Shown here piece by piece: positions 12,030 through 23,399 of a stretch of DNA of 64,000 nucleotides. The notes beneath the pieces were generated by a model. It made no database searches, was not told where the DNA came from, and worked only from the letters and a program-made list of their open reading frames with translations. Position numbers and translations under genes: made by a program. The stretch is from Proteles cristata cristata (taxonomy: Eukaryota; Chordata; Mammalia; Carnivora; Hyaenidae): positions 1-64,000 of the forward strand of contig JAESUZ010004802.1 of assembly GCA_017311185.1 (NCBI GenBank). The letters run 5' to 3'. Numbering within the stretch: position 1 is the stretch's first letter; each line of letters begins with the position of its first letter.

Positions 12030-13828
12030 TGTATTACTTATTTTTAAAAACTACACACATGATTTCAAAATGTTTAAAAATACAATGGGTACATGTTAAC
12101 ATCTGCACCCAAAGCAAGGTAAGTAGACTCTAAGATAACATGGAAGCACTTTTCAACATATGGTGATGATATCCTATGTTACTGCCAGTTGCCAGTTGTT
12201 TTCTTCTTAAAATAGGTATCTATTCCATTGAACAGACTTCCCATTCTCTCCTACCCTCTCCCTCCCCCCTACCTTATGCTCCCTGTGAAGAACAGCATTT
12301 GCTGGGTGTGATTCTGATGGAACAGTTCTACATGAGGCAAAACCCAAGCAGAGTATCTGATCTGGATACACAGAGCAATGATATCACACCAATAAAAGCA
12401 TGCATACACCCAAAGGTGTGTACAATTAATTCATATGAAGGTGATGTATTCAATCAATGGCATTCTAAGGGAAGGTAGGACAAAGCATGTGTTTTGGAGG
12501 AAGAGGAAACATGGCTTCAGATTTACTAGGAAAATTACTAGGGACATATATTGCACTCTCTCCTAAACTAAGATATTCTATTTCACTGGAATGCTCTAAT
12601 TCATTGGACACACCAATATTTTCCTGAAGGGGGAATAGTAGTGATTCCCAAAATGATTTTAGGCATTATAGCACTGGATCTTATTTCAGTTCTCTCTCAA
12701 TTCTATTTATATCAAGGATAAAATCTTAGTTTGGTACCATTATGTATTTAACACCATTTCCTTTTTGTAATAGCGGCTAAATCTCTCCTTGAAACAAGAC
12801 CTAACAGACCACAGGTACAGAGTATACCCCTCCTACATAATTCCTGCATTTTTATTTATGTTCATGGTTACTATCTATTTTATATGTGACAAGTGAAGCA
12901 TCTGTGGTCATGATGAAGGTTAAATGTATCCTTTTAAATAAATTTATTACAATCACAGAATAGGTGATTTAAGAAGAATATTAAGTAAAAAAAATAGCAT
13001 AGGGGGAAAGTTATTATGGTAAGATTTATAAAGATAGTTTCCAAATCACTGACATTTGGGGGGTCGCTGGTCTAACCAAAGCTCCATCCTGGTTTAACTT
13101 TATACGTCTCCTTGCAGGATGGCGGAACACAAAGAATGGCTTCATTTAGGCTGGATACCAGCAGCATTTTCTGCGTGAGAAACTCTGAATTTGTGCATGC
13201 TTTTTAATAATCTCCCAATTAAATGCAACCGTTGTGAGATATATCCCAATTTGAAGTGCACAATAAAACCCAGAATACAGCCTTGGGAGTCGTGGGCCCA
13301 TAGTTTCTGAAATGTAGATGGCAGGTAAACTGCTGAGTTAGTTTTTTTTTCCTTCCCAATTATACCTTAAAAAAAAAAACAACCAACCAACCAACCTCCC
13401 ACATATAATTGCACTCACCATCCCCATATATATGTTCCCTTGAACTTCAAGCCCTCAACCTAGATAAGTATGCGGAAGAAAAGTTGCACATCAAAGCTAG
13501 GCTGCTGCAGTGGATTTCAATAACAGTTACTATTCCTTCTCACATGAGCCTCTTCTACAGCTGTGGCAGGTGGCAACAAGGTCACCAAATAGGACTCAGC
13601 TCCAAACCTCACATGGATATGATTATGTGGAAAAGTAACCAGTGTGTCATGGTCTCAGGATGATAATCACAGCATGCTTACAAGGAAATTTGGGGAAAAG
13701 AAGAGCAAGATTGAGGAAAAGAAATCTAGGTCAAAAACAATGGTGACAAAAAGATACTATCAACAAATTTAAACGACAGGCCATGGTCTGAAAGACTGCA
13801 AAGTATCTAGCAGGTACAAGATTACATA

Positions 13829-13830
<2 letters not shown>
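12030..13830. other. Unique intergenic stretch, nothing recognised
   Basis: No SINE, no convincing coding frame. A short AACC tract lies at 13378-13397. Open frames at 12176-12478 and 13409-13663 are isolated and unlike known proteins. Confidence 0.6.

Positions 13831-13876
<46 letters not shown>
13831..13876. repeat. GT dinucleotide microsatellite
   Basis: Twenty-three GT units, followed by AT-rich text with more TA steps (to 13928). Confidence 0.97.
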
Positions 13877-13877
<1 letters not shown>

Positions 13878-13954
13878 TATACGTGTATATACACAGTGTA
13901 TGTATATGTCCATATATATATATATATGTACACTCACACAAACACACAAAACTC

Positions 13955-14835
13955 CTACAAATCCATAAGGCAAATAACCCAATAGAATAAGCAAATCATA
14001 GGGAGGAAATGTCAATAGCCAATAAAAATATAACAAGCCGCTTAATCTCATTCGTAATGAGAAATGTACATTAAAATAAAAAGACACCATTTTGCACCCA
14101 TTGAAGTGGCACACATTTTAATGTCTGATAATTTTGGTGAGGATGCTGAGCAATGCAAACCCTCATACCTTGTTGGTTGGAATGTAACTTGGTTCCCCCA
14201 GTTTGGAGAGCAATTTGGCCATATCTGTTAAAGAATAAAATGTGTATGTTCTGTAGCCCAGCAATCCTGCTTGTAGATAGAAACCTAGAGGAGCACTCTG
14301 TGCACAAGAAGTCACACTGCAAGTTACTGCAGAATTTTTAATAACAGAAAATTGGAAAAACAATTAAATGCCCCTGTCTAGGATAAAAGCTAAGTGACTA
14401 TCCAGCACGGACACACCACAAAATATCATGAAGCAATGAAAACAAATAGAGTAGATCTATATGGATTAACATGGAAAGATCTCCAAGAAATACTAATGAG
14501 TCAAGAAAGCCAGTTGCAGAAAGATACACAGAATATTATACCGATGTCATGGGGGGAAACCTTTTAAAAACAATCTGTCTAGTCGTTTAATGCTATTGAC
14601 TTACAGCTACTGTGTAAGAGTATGTGAGACATTACCAAAGAGGTAGAGGAAACTGAGCATGTTGCTGGACTGGGGTGGGAGGGGTTGGTGTACTAAGGGA
14701 GAGGAGGGCAAACAGGAGCCTTTGATTGGTGGTCGGGGTCCAAGAGGACTTTAACTTGTCTGTAATCTATTATTTTTTCCCAGAAGTTGATATTTATGTG
14801 TTACTTGACTAATTTAGATAACAAAAAAAAAAAAA
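13955..14835 (+). mobile_element. Ancient L1M-type LINE-1 fragment
   Basis: Sense ORF2 C-terminal and 3' region: ATGAGAAATGTACATTAAAA near 14057 and TTGTTGGTTGGAATGTAACTT near 14170, with an A-run near 14822-14835. Highly decayed. The ends are approximate. Confidence 0.78.
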
Positions 14836-16685
14836 GTTTAAAAGAATAACAGACACGCCCTAAGAAACCCAGCAGTATGGACAGTGCCTGTTATCCTACT
14901 GAAATGCAGGAGAACAGTGTCTTAAATTCATCATGTGGAAGGCTGTCCCTGTGGGGTTCCCCTCCCTCTGGAAAGGAGTCCTCGCTGTGACCTTGCAGGG
15001 CTCCCAGGCTCCTGGGCTGTGTCTTCCACACTCAACATGATGAAGGTTGAAGCTTCACTAACAAGACTCAAAGCCCGTCTTCGAGGAAATGCCAAATAAA
15101 AATATGCATGTGATGTTAAGAGAATCTTTCTGTGCTCTTTTATTAAGTTGTTATATCCACATACAGCACTTCAGTAGCAAAATCAAGTCCCCTAATGTGG
15201 TTTCCTCGCAATCATATTGTAAAACAATAGACAATAGCAATAACTCCACCTTCTCCTAAGGTGGAGGTCTCCAACCTGCAGTGCTTTCCTCAAGAAGTAC
15301 AACCTGGTCAGATGCAGAGCTATTAGAAAGCAGAGCCTCTTCCTAAGTGTCTTGAAATTCATGTCCTTTTTAATTGCCCGGAATTCATGTCACTCGTGTG
15401 AAGAAGCTATAAACATACACAATCATAAAAACGCATTTAGACACCCCGAACAAAATCAATGCCATATTATTTTAGTTTATTATTCCTTGTAGAGTTCACA
15501 CTGGTCTTCCTACTTTGATATTTATTTATACCAAAGAAGCGAAAGAACATAAATGCCACACTTGGGATAACGCTAATGCTAGAATTGAGTAGAATACATA
15601 CAGCTTCTGCCTTAATTTAAAAAACTAAAGCAGTCTTTATGAATCAACCTCACATAATACAGGACAAAACTGAAGGTCACTGTATTATTCATTTAAAAAG
15701 GCACTGATAAAGATTAAAATGAAGGTTCATGAGATTTGAAGAACTGTTAGTTTGCATAAATGGCTTCTTCCTTCTTAACAGGGCATGAAGAGGGGGAGGG
15801 AATGATAAATAGTATAAGAAAGAATATACTCCTCTCCCCATCCCCAGGCTTTGCTATTCTTCTCTCTTTGGAACCTCTAAGCTCTTTATTCAAGAGGTCC
15901 TCTGCTATTCACAACTTTGCTGCTCTTATGAAAAATTAATGATTGCTTTCTCTTCAACAGAAAACTGCCTTATTTTGCAGAAGATTAACAAAGGGGACTT
16001 GGCGCAGAAGTGAGCCCCTCAGCAGGAGAAGCTTCTCTCACACCAACCCATTTAAGGCTGGGGGGAAATACCCCGTTAGTTCAAGGATAGCGAGTAAATA
16101 GATGGTGTGCTGCCTGGTACAGACTGTAGAACAATGACTACATCCTTCACAAAAGGGACATGCCAACAAAAACAGCCTGCCCCCAACAGCAGGCTGACCC
16201 CACACCCTGCCCACTGCCTTCTTTATGCAGTGTACATCAAGTGCCACGCTGTGTTTGCAAGCTATTGTGTGGCAGGCGGATTTTCTGCTAGGGGGTTAAC
16301 AGGTGAGAGCAGTTATCCCATATGCAATAGCGAGAATGAAAATAGAGAGGACGCTTTTAGTTAAGCTGCGAGTGCTCAGAAAACACTTCTGAAAACATCA
16401 CAGGTTTGCAACATTCTTGAATGGAGACATTGTGGGGCTGGGGTGAGCTGGTCTCAGAATGATTTACCAAGGTAAAGAGAAAGTACAGACTACAAATATA
16501 AAGTAATTCGAGTTCATATCCTGTCTTATGTATTCACCAATCTTCATTTTAATATCCAGTGACTGTCATCAAAGGAATTTCTGGTGAAATTTCACTTTTG
16601 GTCACATTTAAAAGCCCTACATCTTTATATCACATTACATGTTAATTTTACTCAATCTTTGACGATAGCAATCTCCTTTATAGTT
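14836..16685. other. Unique intergenic stretch, nothing recognised
   Basis: AT-moderate sequence without a repeat I can name or a supported gene. Opposed short frames near 16040-16360 overlap on both strands. Confidence 0.6.
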
Positions 16686-16695
16686 GAAGAAACTG

Positions 16696-16914
16696 GGGGC
16701 GCCTGGGTGGCTTAGTCGGGTAAGCGTCCGACTTTCGCTTAGGTCATGATCTCGTGGTTTGTGGGTTCGAGCCCCGCGTCGGGCTGTGTGCTGACTGCCA
16801 GCTCAGAGCCTGGAGCCTGTTTCAGAGTCTGTGATTCCCCTCTCTCTGACCCTCCCTGCTCATGCTGTCTCTCTCTCTCTCTCCTAGAAATAAATAAAAA
16901 CATTAAAAAAAAAA
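16696..16914 (+). mobile_element. Young-subfamily felid SINE
   Basis: GGCGCCTGGGTGGCTTAGTC head, then the subfamily-specific CTTTCGCTTAGG and CTGACTGCCAGCTC, and a CCTAGAAATAAATAAA tail. Target duplication (G)AAGAAACTG at 16686 and 16915. Confidence 0.93.
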
Positions 16915-17569
16915 AAGAAACTGAAGTGTAAGGAGATTCTGTTAGTTGTTGGTTAGTGGGGGACCAAGACTCAAACTCAGCTCTTGTCACTCCTGACCCG
17001 GTGCTCCATGTAAGCTGGTGGAAGGGCGTCCACATGACTAGCCATGCATCCAGCCACCCAGGGACTGTGGACAGAACACAGGGTTCACCAAGCTGACTCT
17101 AAATACATGTGAATGAGTGGGTTCAATGGATACACAATTTGACATCTACATTGTCTTCAGGTTCATGAAGCTTACAGACTAGTTAGCAGAGGGAGAAGTG
17201 AACAAATATTTACACCAGACAGTTGTACAATTCTGTCTGTGAAGGACCAGACTTTTGGGGATCATGGTTCAAGGTTATATCTTTTGTGTTTTGGTTTTTA
17301 AATTATTAATTTTACATGTTTTGAGTAGATACGCACTGAGTTTGTGGGCCCGAAAGGCTGTCATAGACAATCTACAGAAGAATTCTGGGTTCATTAGTGC
17401 TGTCAGAATTTTTTGTATTTGTAGATTTTCTGGTATCACTAATGGTATATCACATGACCATTAGAGAATTTCTCTAATTATCTGCTCTTCAGCAGAAAGC
17501 ACCAAATCTACATGTTTCTTTGTTGATAAGAATCTTGAAAGACCTGAGAAACAGTGGCAGCCAGCATCT

Positions 17570-17745
17570 GTAGTGTGCTTTCTCTGTGCCAGCCACTTCT
17601 CTGGGATGTTCTGATGTGTGACGGCATTTATCCTTCACACCAGTCTAATGACTGGTACTATTATTTCCCCATTTTACAGATGAGGAAACTGAGAAATAAA
17701 GAGTGAAAGTAGCTTGCTGAGGTTACTGGGATTCATAGCTGGTCG
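17570..17745 (-). mobile_element. MIR (mammalian-wide SINE)
   Basis: CCCCATTTTACAGATGAGGAAACTGAG is the reverse of the MIR core, with upstream CTGGTACTATTATTT. Ancient. No function inferred. Confidence 0.88.
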
Positions 17746-18112
17746 ACTGGCTTCAATATGCTACAATTTCGGCCTGGAAAGAGACGTTATTTAAAATAAT
17801 TTTTAAATATCTGAAACAATTTGCAGCTTAATTATAAACAGGAGATCCAATAACTAGAAAAAAGGAGCCCTAAATAAACACTTTCCAAGAGTATACAATA
17901 AAAGGCAAAATCAATTCTCACTTTAAAATCTATTACAAGGATTTTACCACTGTCAACATTTTATTATTAGATATCAAAAAATCATTACCACCACAATACA
18001 ACATTCACAACAACATAAAAATGAACTCTGTTCCTTAAGGAAAATGCTATAAATATGCACAGGATAACATTTTTCTCCCCAATATGGCAATCAGCTAATA
18101 AATCATCAAGTT

Positions 18113-18340
18113 GGGGCGCCTGGGTGGCTTAGTCAGTTAAGCGTCTGACTTTCGCTTAGGTCATGATCTCGCGGTTCGTGGGTTCGAGCCCCGCGTTGGG
18201 CTCTGTGCTGACTGCCGGCTCAGAGCCTGGAGCCTATTTCAGAGTCTGTGACTCCCTCTCTCTCTGATCCTCCCCTGCTCACACTGTCTCCCTCTCTCTC
18301 TCTCTCTCTCTCCTAGAAATAAATAAAACATTAAAAAGAA
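18113..18340 (+). mobile_element. Young-subfamily felid SINE
   Basis: Same diagnostic bases: CTTTCGCTTAGG, CTGACTGCCGGCTC, CCTAGAAATAAATAAA tail. Contains a long CT run. The target duplication is unclear. Confidence 0.92.
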
Positions 18341-18534
18341 ATTAAGTCATACAGATCAGTTTTTGTCTTTTTTCCTAGAACTTAACACGTGAAGACTTAG
18401 TAACACCTCTAATCAGTTCAAGAAGGAGAGAAACCTGTTAGAAGCTACCGTTAGAGCCTAAAACTTAATTAAAACATTTGCATGACAGAATAAGTCATAA
18501 AAAGGTTAAAAGACAGGTTATAAATGAGTAAATA

Positions 18535-19195
18535 CTTGCAACATATCTGCTAAACAAAAGATTAATCAGAAGTTATAAAGAACTCCTATAAACCATTGAG
18601 ATAAACTCAGTAGAAAAAAAGTATAAATGATATATTCAAAAATTTCACAGGAAAGGAAATCTGAGTGGCTAATGAACACAGAAGGATGTAGAACCTCACT
18701 AGTAATTAGGGGAACACATTTGGAAACCACAATAAGCTACCTACTGTAGACAGGCAAAATTTTTAAGTTGACCCAAGCAAATGGCTGGTGTAAGTGTGGA
18801 AAAAGAGAGGCTGTTACACACTACTAGTGGGAGTATAAATGGCACAATTTGGAGGTGTTGTAGAAGTACGCAGTAAAAGGGAAAATGAGCAAATTCTGTG
18901 ATCTTAAAGTTGTTTGTCCCCAGAGAAATACTCGTATAAATGCACTAGAGGTATGGTCACTTGCAGTACTATTTGAAACAAACTGGACATAACTTAAATA
19001 TCCATCAGCAAGGAAATGGATAACTAAACTGTGGTATGTTAATACAGTACCACAGTTAGCGGCACTAATCTAGATTTAAGTGTAACAAAAGTTCACAAAG
19101 CTCAAAAAAGCCATAGTAAGTGAAAAAAGCTGCCAGACAAGATATAGTGTGATATTGTTGACAGAAATGTCAAAAAGCCAACACAAAAAAATATT
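18535..19195 (+). mobile_element. Ancient LINE-1 fragment
   Basis: Sense L1 ORF2 C-terminal text: AATGAACACAGAAGGATG near 18672, ACACACTACTAGTGGGAGTA near 18815, and AAACTGGACATAACTTAAATATCC near 18977. The same old element may continue near 20405-20620. Heavily decayed. Confidence 0.75.
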
Positions 19196-19209
19196 ATGTA
19201 TTTCTAAGA

Positions 19210-19276
19210 ATTTGCATATACATACATATATATGTGTGTGTGTATATATATGTGTGTATATATATATGCATACAAA
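19210..19276. repeat. TA/TG microsatellite
   Basis: Mixed TATA and TGTG blocks just before a young SINE. Confidence 0.9.
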
Positions 19277-19291
19277 TAAAGTTAGTTGATT

Positions 19292-19503
19292 TTTTTTAAT
19301 GTTTTATTTATTTCTAGGAGAGAGAGAGATTGACAGCGTGAGCAGGGGAGGGCCAGAGAGAGGGAGTCACAGACTGAAACAGGCTCCAGGCTCTGTGCCG
19401 GCAGTCAGCACAGAGCCCGACATGGGGCCCGAACCCACGAACCGCGAGATCATGACCTAAGCGAAAGTCAGAGACTTAACCGACTAAGCCACCCAGGCGC
19501 CCC
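19292..19503 (-). mobile_element. Young-subfamily felid SINE, perfect target duplication
   Basis: Antisense copy with TTATTTCTAGGAGAGAG, GGCAGTCAGCACAG, CCTAAGCGAAAG. AAAGTTAGTTGATT is repeated exactly at 19278 and 19504 (14 of 14). It landed at the left end of the MER2-like element. Confidence 0.95.
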
Positions 19504-19762
19504 AAAGTTAGTTGATTCTTGAACAATGCAGGGGTTAGGGATACAAAACCCCTTACAGTCAAAAATCAACATATAACTTTTTACTTCCCCAAAACTTAAC
19601 TACTAATAGCCTGCTATTGACTAGAAGCCTTCTCAGTAACATAAACATTCAATTAATACTTATTTTGTACGTTATGTGTATCATTATATGCATATGTCAT
19701 ATATACTATATTCTTACAATAAAGTAAGCTACAGAAAATGTTATTAAGAAAGTCATATGCAG

Positions 19763-19985
19763 GGGCACCTGGGTGGCTCAGTCGGTTAAGTGTCCGACTT
19801 TGGCTCAGGTCATGATCTCATGGTTCATGAGTTCAAGCCCCGCGTCAGGTTCTGTGCTGACAGCTGAGCCTGGAGCCTGCTTCAGATTCTGTGTCTTCCT
19901 CTCTCTCTGCTCCTCCCCTGCTCATGCTCTGTCTCTCTCTGTCTCAAAAATGAAATAAAAACTATTTAAAAAATTTTTTAAAAAC
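19763..19985 (+). mobile_element. Felid SINE in the MER2-like element
   Basis: GGGCACCTGGGTGGCTCAGTCGG head, TGTCCGACTTTGGCTCAGG, and an A-rich tail. Target AAGTCATATGCAG upstream (19750) and AAGTCATAAGGAAGAG downstream (19990). Confidence 0.92.
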
Positions 19986-20008
19986 CCAGAAAGTCATAAG
20001 GAAGAGAG

Positions 20009-20229
20009 GGAGCACCTGGGTGGCTCAGTCGGTTAAGCATCTGACTTCAGCTAAGGTCATGATCTCATGGTTCATAGGTTCGAGCCCTGCGTCTGGCTCT
20101 GTGCTGATAGCTCAGAGCCTGGAGCCTGCTTCAGATTCTGTGTCTCCCTCTCTCTCTCTGCCCTTCTCCCATTATTGCACTGTCTCTCCCTCTCTCAAAA
20201 ATAAATAAACATGAAAAAAATTTTTTAAA
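20009..20229 (+). mobile_element. Felid SINE, second hit at the same target
   Basis: GAGCACCTGGGTGGCTCAGTCGG head with a CTCAAAAATAAATAAACATG tail. Flanked by AAAGTCATAAGGAAGAG on the left and AAAGTCATAAGGCAGAG at about 20229, so the target appears three times around two SINEs. Confidence 0.92.
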
Positions 20230-20339
20230 AGTCATAAGGCAGAGAAAATATGTTTATAGTACTATACTGTATTTATTTTTTAAAAATTGTATTTAAATGG
20301 ATCCAGGCAGCTTCCGGCCTGTATTGTTCAAGAGCCAAC

Positions 20340-20421
20340 TGTATAAACACATACACATTTACACACATACATATACAGGTATGTACACACATACGTACAC
20401 TATATATGTATATATATCTAA
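20340..20421. repeat. CA/TA low-complexity tract
   Basis: ACACATAC and TATATG blocks at the right edge of the MER2-like element. Confidence 0.8.
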
Positions 20422-20640
20422 GACTACATAAGTGACTGAACGGTACACCCTTAGTTCAGATTAGTGTTTACTTCTGGGGAGTAAGGTAAGAGGACTATGG
20501 TTGGAGGGACATATGACATTTAACTCATTAAAAAAGTGGTTTTTCTTCTTTTTTAAAGGGAGAAACTCACTCTTTTATCACTTATAGAATTAAAAAACAC
20601 TATATACTTTTAAAAAAAGACTGAAGCAAATATGTAATTA
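20405..20640 (+). mobile_element. Possible 3' continuation of the ancient L1
   Basis: Text such as GTGTTTACTTCTGGGGAGT near 20465 is like old L1 3' UTRs. It may be the continuation of the fragment at 18535-19195, separated by the DNA transposon and SINEs. Weak evidence. Confidence 0.4.
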
Positions 20641-20701
20641 ACTCCAGATGCTGGCAATATGTGTTTTCTCCTCTCCCTTTTTTATTTTTTTTTTTAAATC
20701 A

Positions 20702-20901
20702 GGGTGCCTGGGTGGCTCAGTCAGCTAAGTGTCCGACTTCAGCTCAGGTCATGATCTCACGGTTTGTGGGTTCGAGCCCCACGTCGGGCTCTGTGCTGAC
20801 AGCCAGCTCAGAGCCTGGAGGCTGCTTCAGATTCTATGTCTCCCTCTCTCTCTGCCTCTCCCCTGCTCATACACTGTGTCTCTCAAAAATAAATAAACGT
20901 T
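20702..20901 (+). mobile_element. Felid SINE (older subfamily)
   Basis: GGTGCCTGGGTGGCTCAGTC head, TCAGCTCAGGTCATG, CTGACAGCCAGCTC, tail AAAAATAAATAAACGTT. A younger SINE follows immediately. Confidence 0.92.
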
Positions 20902-21120
20902 GGGGCGCCTGGGTGGCTTAGTCGGTTAAGCGTCCGACTTTCGCTTAGGTCATGATCTCGCGGTTCGTGGGTTCGAGCCTCGCGTCGGGCTCTGTGCTGA
21001 CTGCCAGCTCAGAGCCTGGAGCCTGTTTCAGTCTGTGACTCCCTCTCTCTCTGACCCTTCCCTGCTCACGCTCTCTCTCTCTCTAGAAATTAAAAAAAAA
21101 AAAACTTAAAACAAAATAAA
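20902..21120 (+). mobile_element. Young-subfamily SINE inserted in the tail of its neighbour
   Basis: GGGGCGCCTGGGTGGCTTAGTC directly after the A-tail of the 20702 copy; diagnostic CTTTCGCTTAGG and CTGACTGCCAGC. TAAACGTT occurs on both sides, so it probably landed in the older tail. Ends in an A-rich low-complexity stretch to about 21160. Confidence 0.9.
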
Positions 21121-21599
21121 TAAGTAAACGTTAATAATAAAAACAAATAAATAAAAAAGTTCATATTTTTTCAATTTTCCAAAATAAAAAATATATTATT
21201 TAAACTCAATAGAAATGTAACTTGTAATTTTCAGCAGAACCTGCAGGGTCACACTCTACCTCTTGCCATTAGCTTTTCTTTATTTTTATCTTGCAAACTT
21301 AGGCTCTTAAATCAGGACAAATTAGGATCAGAACACTTTCATCTTCCATTTTTTTCAACAGAAAGGAACATAATGTGTTTGGACTCTTTTTTCTTGTTTG
21401 AGAGAGTTTTAAGATCAGAGTGGCATATGTTTGAGTGGCACAAGTCATGGAAGTCACTGTTTGGAAAACGACCTCATGAGTTGCAGCATCTCATGGACTC
21501 CCACAAAGATGTTGTACCCTTGGATTTAAATAACAGTTGCAAAAAAGAGTTAAAGAACTAGCATTCTTCTGGTTAAAACTAAGATGCACTATTGTATAG

Positions 21600-21835
21600 A
21601 TGTTTATAGCTGAACTGTCTAGCATAGTAATGACATGTTCTTATTTAAATTAAGTCAATTAAAAGTATATAAAATTGAAAATTCAGTTCCTCAGTAACAC
21701 TGGCCACATTCTAAATGCTCAGTAGCCAATGTGGTTAGAGGCTACCAAATTGGATGGCTCTGATATCGAACATGTCCTTCATTACAGAAAGTTCTACTGG
21801 AAGCAAGTTCTATTGGATATCTATTGGGTAGCACT
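21600..21835 (-). mobile_element. MER5A-like (hAT-Charlie) element
   Basis: GCTACCAAATTGGATGGC, CACTGGCCACATTCTAAATGCTC (near 21698) and CAGAAAGTTCTACTGGA resemble the MER5A consensus, on the - strand. Short non-autonomous element without coding potential. Family assignment is from memory. Confidence 0.72.
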
Positions 21836-21869
21836 AGTTTAGCATGGGTTCCAGAGACATGGATTGGAT

Positions 21870-22290
21870 CCTGGTCCCAACTCTACTATTTATTAACTAC
21901 CCAGCCATAAACAAATTTCTTAATCTATGTGTGCCTCTGGGCTCACCTATAAGATGAGGAAAATCCAAACACCCTGTTCACTGGAGTGTTTTGTTTTTTT
22001 TTCTGAGACAAAGAGAGAGAGAGATACAGCGTGAGCAGGGTGGGTCAGAGGGAGTGGGTGATACAGAATCTGAAACAGGCTCCAGGCTCTGAGCTAGCTG
22101 TCAGCACAGAGCCCGACGTGGGACCTGAACCCACAAACCATGTGATCATGACCTGAGCTGAAGTCAGATGCCCAACTGACTGAGCCACCCAGGTGCCCCC
22201 ACTGGATTGTTATAAGGATTAAATGACTTAATATACATACAGCTCATATTAACATAATAAAGATCATATAAATGGGAAGCTCTTATTATT
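21870..22290 (+). mobile_element. MIR, interrupted by a SINE
   Basis: TTGGATCCTGGTCCCAACTC, then CTTAATCTATGTGTGCCTC, then after the SINE ATAAGGATTAAATGACTTAATA. Reads as one + strand MIR in two pieces (to 21990 and from 22200). Confidence 0.85.
21991..22199 (-). mobile_element. Felid SINE inside a MIR
   Basis: Antisense copy, ending GAGCCACCCAGGTGCCCC. Target duplication CACTGGAGTGTT (21979) / CACTGGATTGTT (22200). It interrupts a + strand MIR. Confidence 0.93.
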
Positions 22291-22544
22291 ATCATTCAGC
22301 TGTCTGACTGATGGTAGGAAAATGCCACATGGGTCTCATTATGTATCACTTCCAGATTACAAGGACATGGCCGAAGAAGAAGCAATGTTCTAGTCATCAG
22401 GAGAAGATACTTGTTCACCTGTGTGCTTGACAGTCAGTGTAGCTCTGAATATTTTCCTAACACTGGGTCATTGTTTGATAAAATTTTCTGCTGAAATTCA
22501 GAAAATTTTCATTCATTCATTCATTCATTTGCTCAGCTAACATT

Positions 22545-23390
22545 TATTTTTATTGAGTTTGTATTTTATGTATGGCACTGTTTTAGACACTTGGCTATAT
22601 CAGTGAACAAAACAGATGAGAGTCCATACACTTGTAGAGCTTATATTTCTCATGGAGAACACAAGCATTAAGCATAACATATAAGTAAATTATACAGAAT
22701 GATAGAAGGTAAAAATCATAAAGTACTATGGAAAAAACAGAGGAGCCACAGGAAATCTGAAGTTGGGGAGGGATCGGGTTGCAATTTTTAAGAGGGGGGT
22801 AGGGTTCACTGAGAAGGTGCCATTTGAGCAATTACATAAAGGAAGAGAGAGAGTGGGCACTGCAGATATTAGAAGGAAGAGTATGCCAGAAGAGGTACTA
22901 ACCAGTGCAAGGGCCCTGAGGCAGGAGCACAGCAGAGGCTGGAGTGGAGTGAGAAGGAAAGGGGTAGGAGGGAGCTCAGAGAGATGGGTAGTGAGGAGGG
23001 TGAGCAAGTGTGTGTAGAGGCCTAATGGTTATTGAAGGGTCCAGGCTTCCACTTTTATCGAGATGGGATCTTCTGGATGGTTCTGAGCAGAGCAGTGACT
23101 TACGTTTTGAAGGCTCATGATGGCGACTATATTGAGAATAGACCGTAGGAGTGGAGAGTGGAAGCAGGGACAAGGTGAAGAGGTCACTGCAAAAATCTCT
23201 GCAGCAGGTGAAGGTCTTTGGGCCATCAATGTCACAATCAAGGTTGTGGGAAGTAGTCAGATTTTGGAGTTTGGAATTATATCCTGACAGATTAGAAGTG
23301 GCATGTGTGAGAGAGCAGTAAGAATCTGCTGCTGTCTGTTTAAAACGTGTTGTCCTTATTGGACCATTTGAACCATAAGCCCAGAGCAAG
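22545..23390 (-). mobile_element. LINE-2 fragment
   Basis: Reverse of the L2 3' region: GTGAACAAAACAGATGAGAGTCC near 22602, ACTGAGAAGGTGCCATTTGAGC near 22808, GTGCAAGGGCCCTGAGGC near 22906, and ATTGAGAATAGACCGTAGG near 23131. Long but without open frames of meaning. Confidence 0.8.
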
Positions 23391-23399
23391 ATTTGTATT

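Larger units (their letters stand above)
19507..20342 (+). mobile_element. MER2-like (Tigger/pogo) DNA transposon split by two SINEs
   Basis: The ends are near-inverted: GATTCTTGAACAATGCAGG (19514) and TTGTTCAAGAGCCAACTG (20323). The internal text CTTAACTACTAATAGCCTGC and ACAATAAAGTAAGCTACAG is that of the MER2/Tigger family as I know it. It is non-autonomous here; I see no transposase. Pieces are 19507-19762, about 19986-20008 and 20230-20342, with SINEs at 19763 and 20009 between them. Another SINE (19292-19503) inserted at its left end. Confidence 0.75.

Noticed and set aside
13831..13876. Regularly spaced short repeats that might suggest a CRISPR array
   Set aside because: All regular repeats here are simple microsatellites in a mammalian genome, with no spacer structure.
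16698..16780. tRNA-like sequences with A and B boxes, here and in every SINE head
   Set aside because: They are the tRNA-derived heads of SINEs, followed by SINE bodies and A-tails, and not functional tRNA genes.
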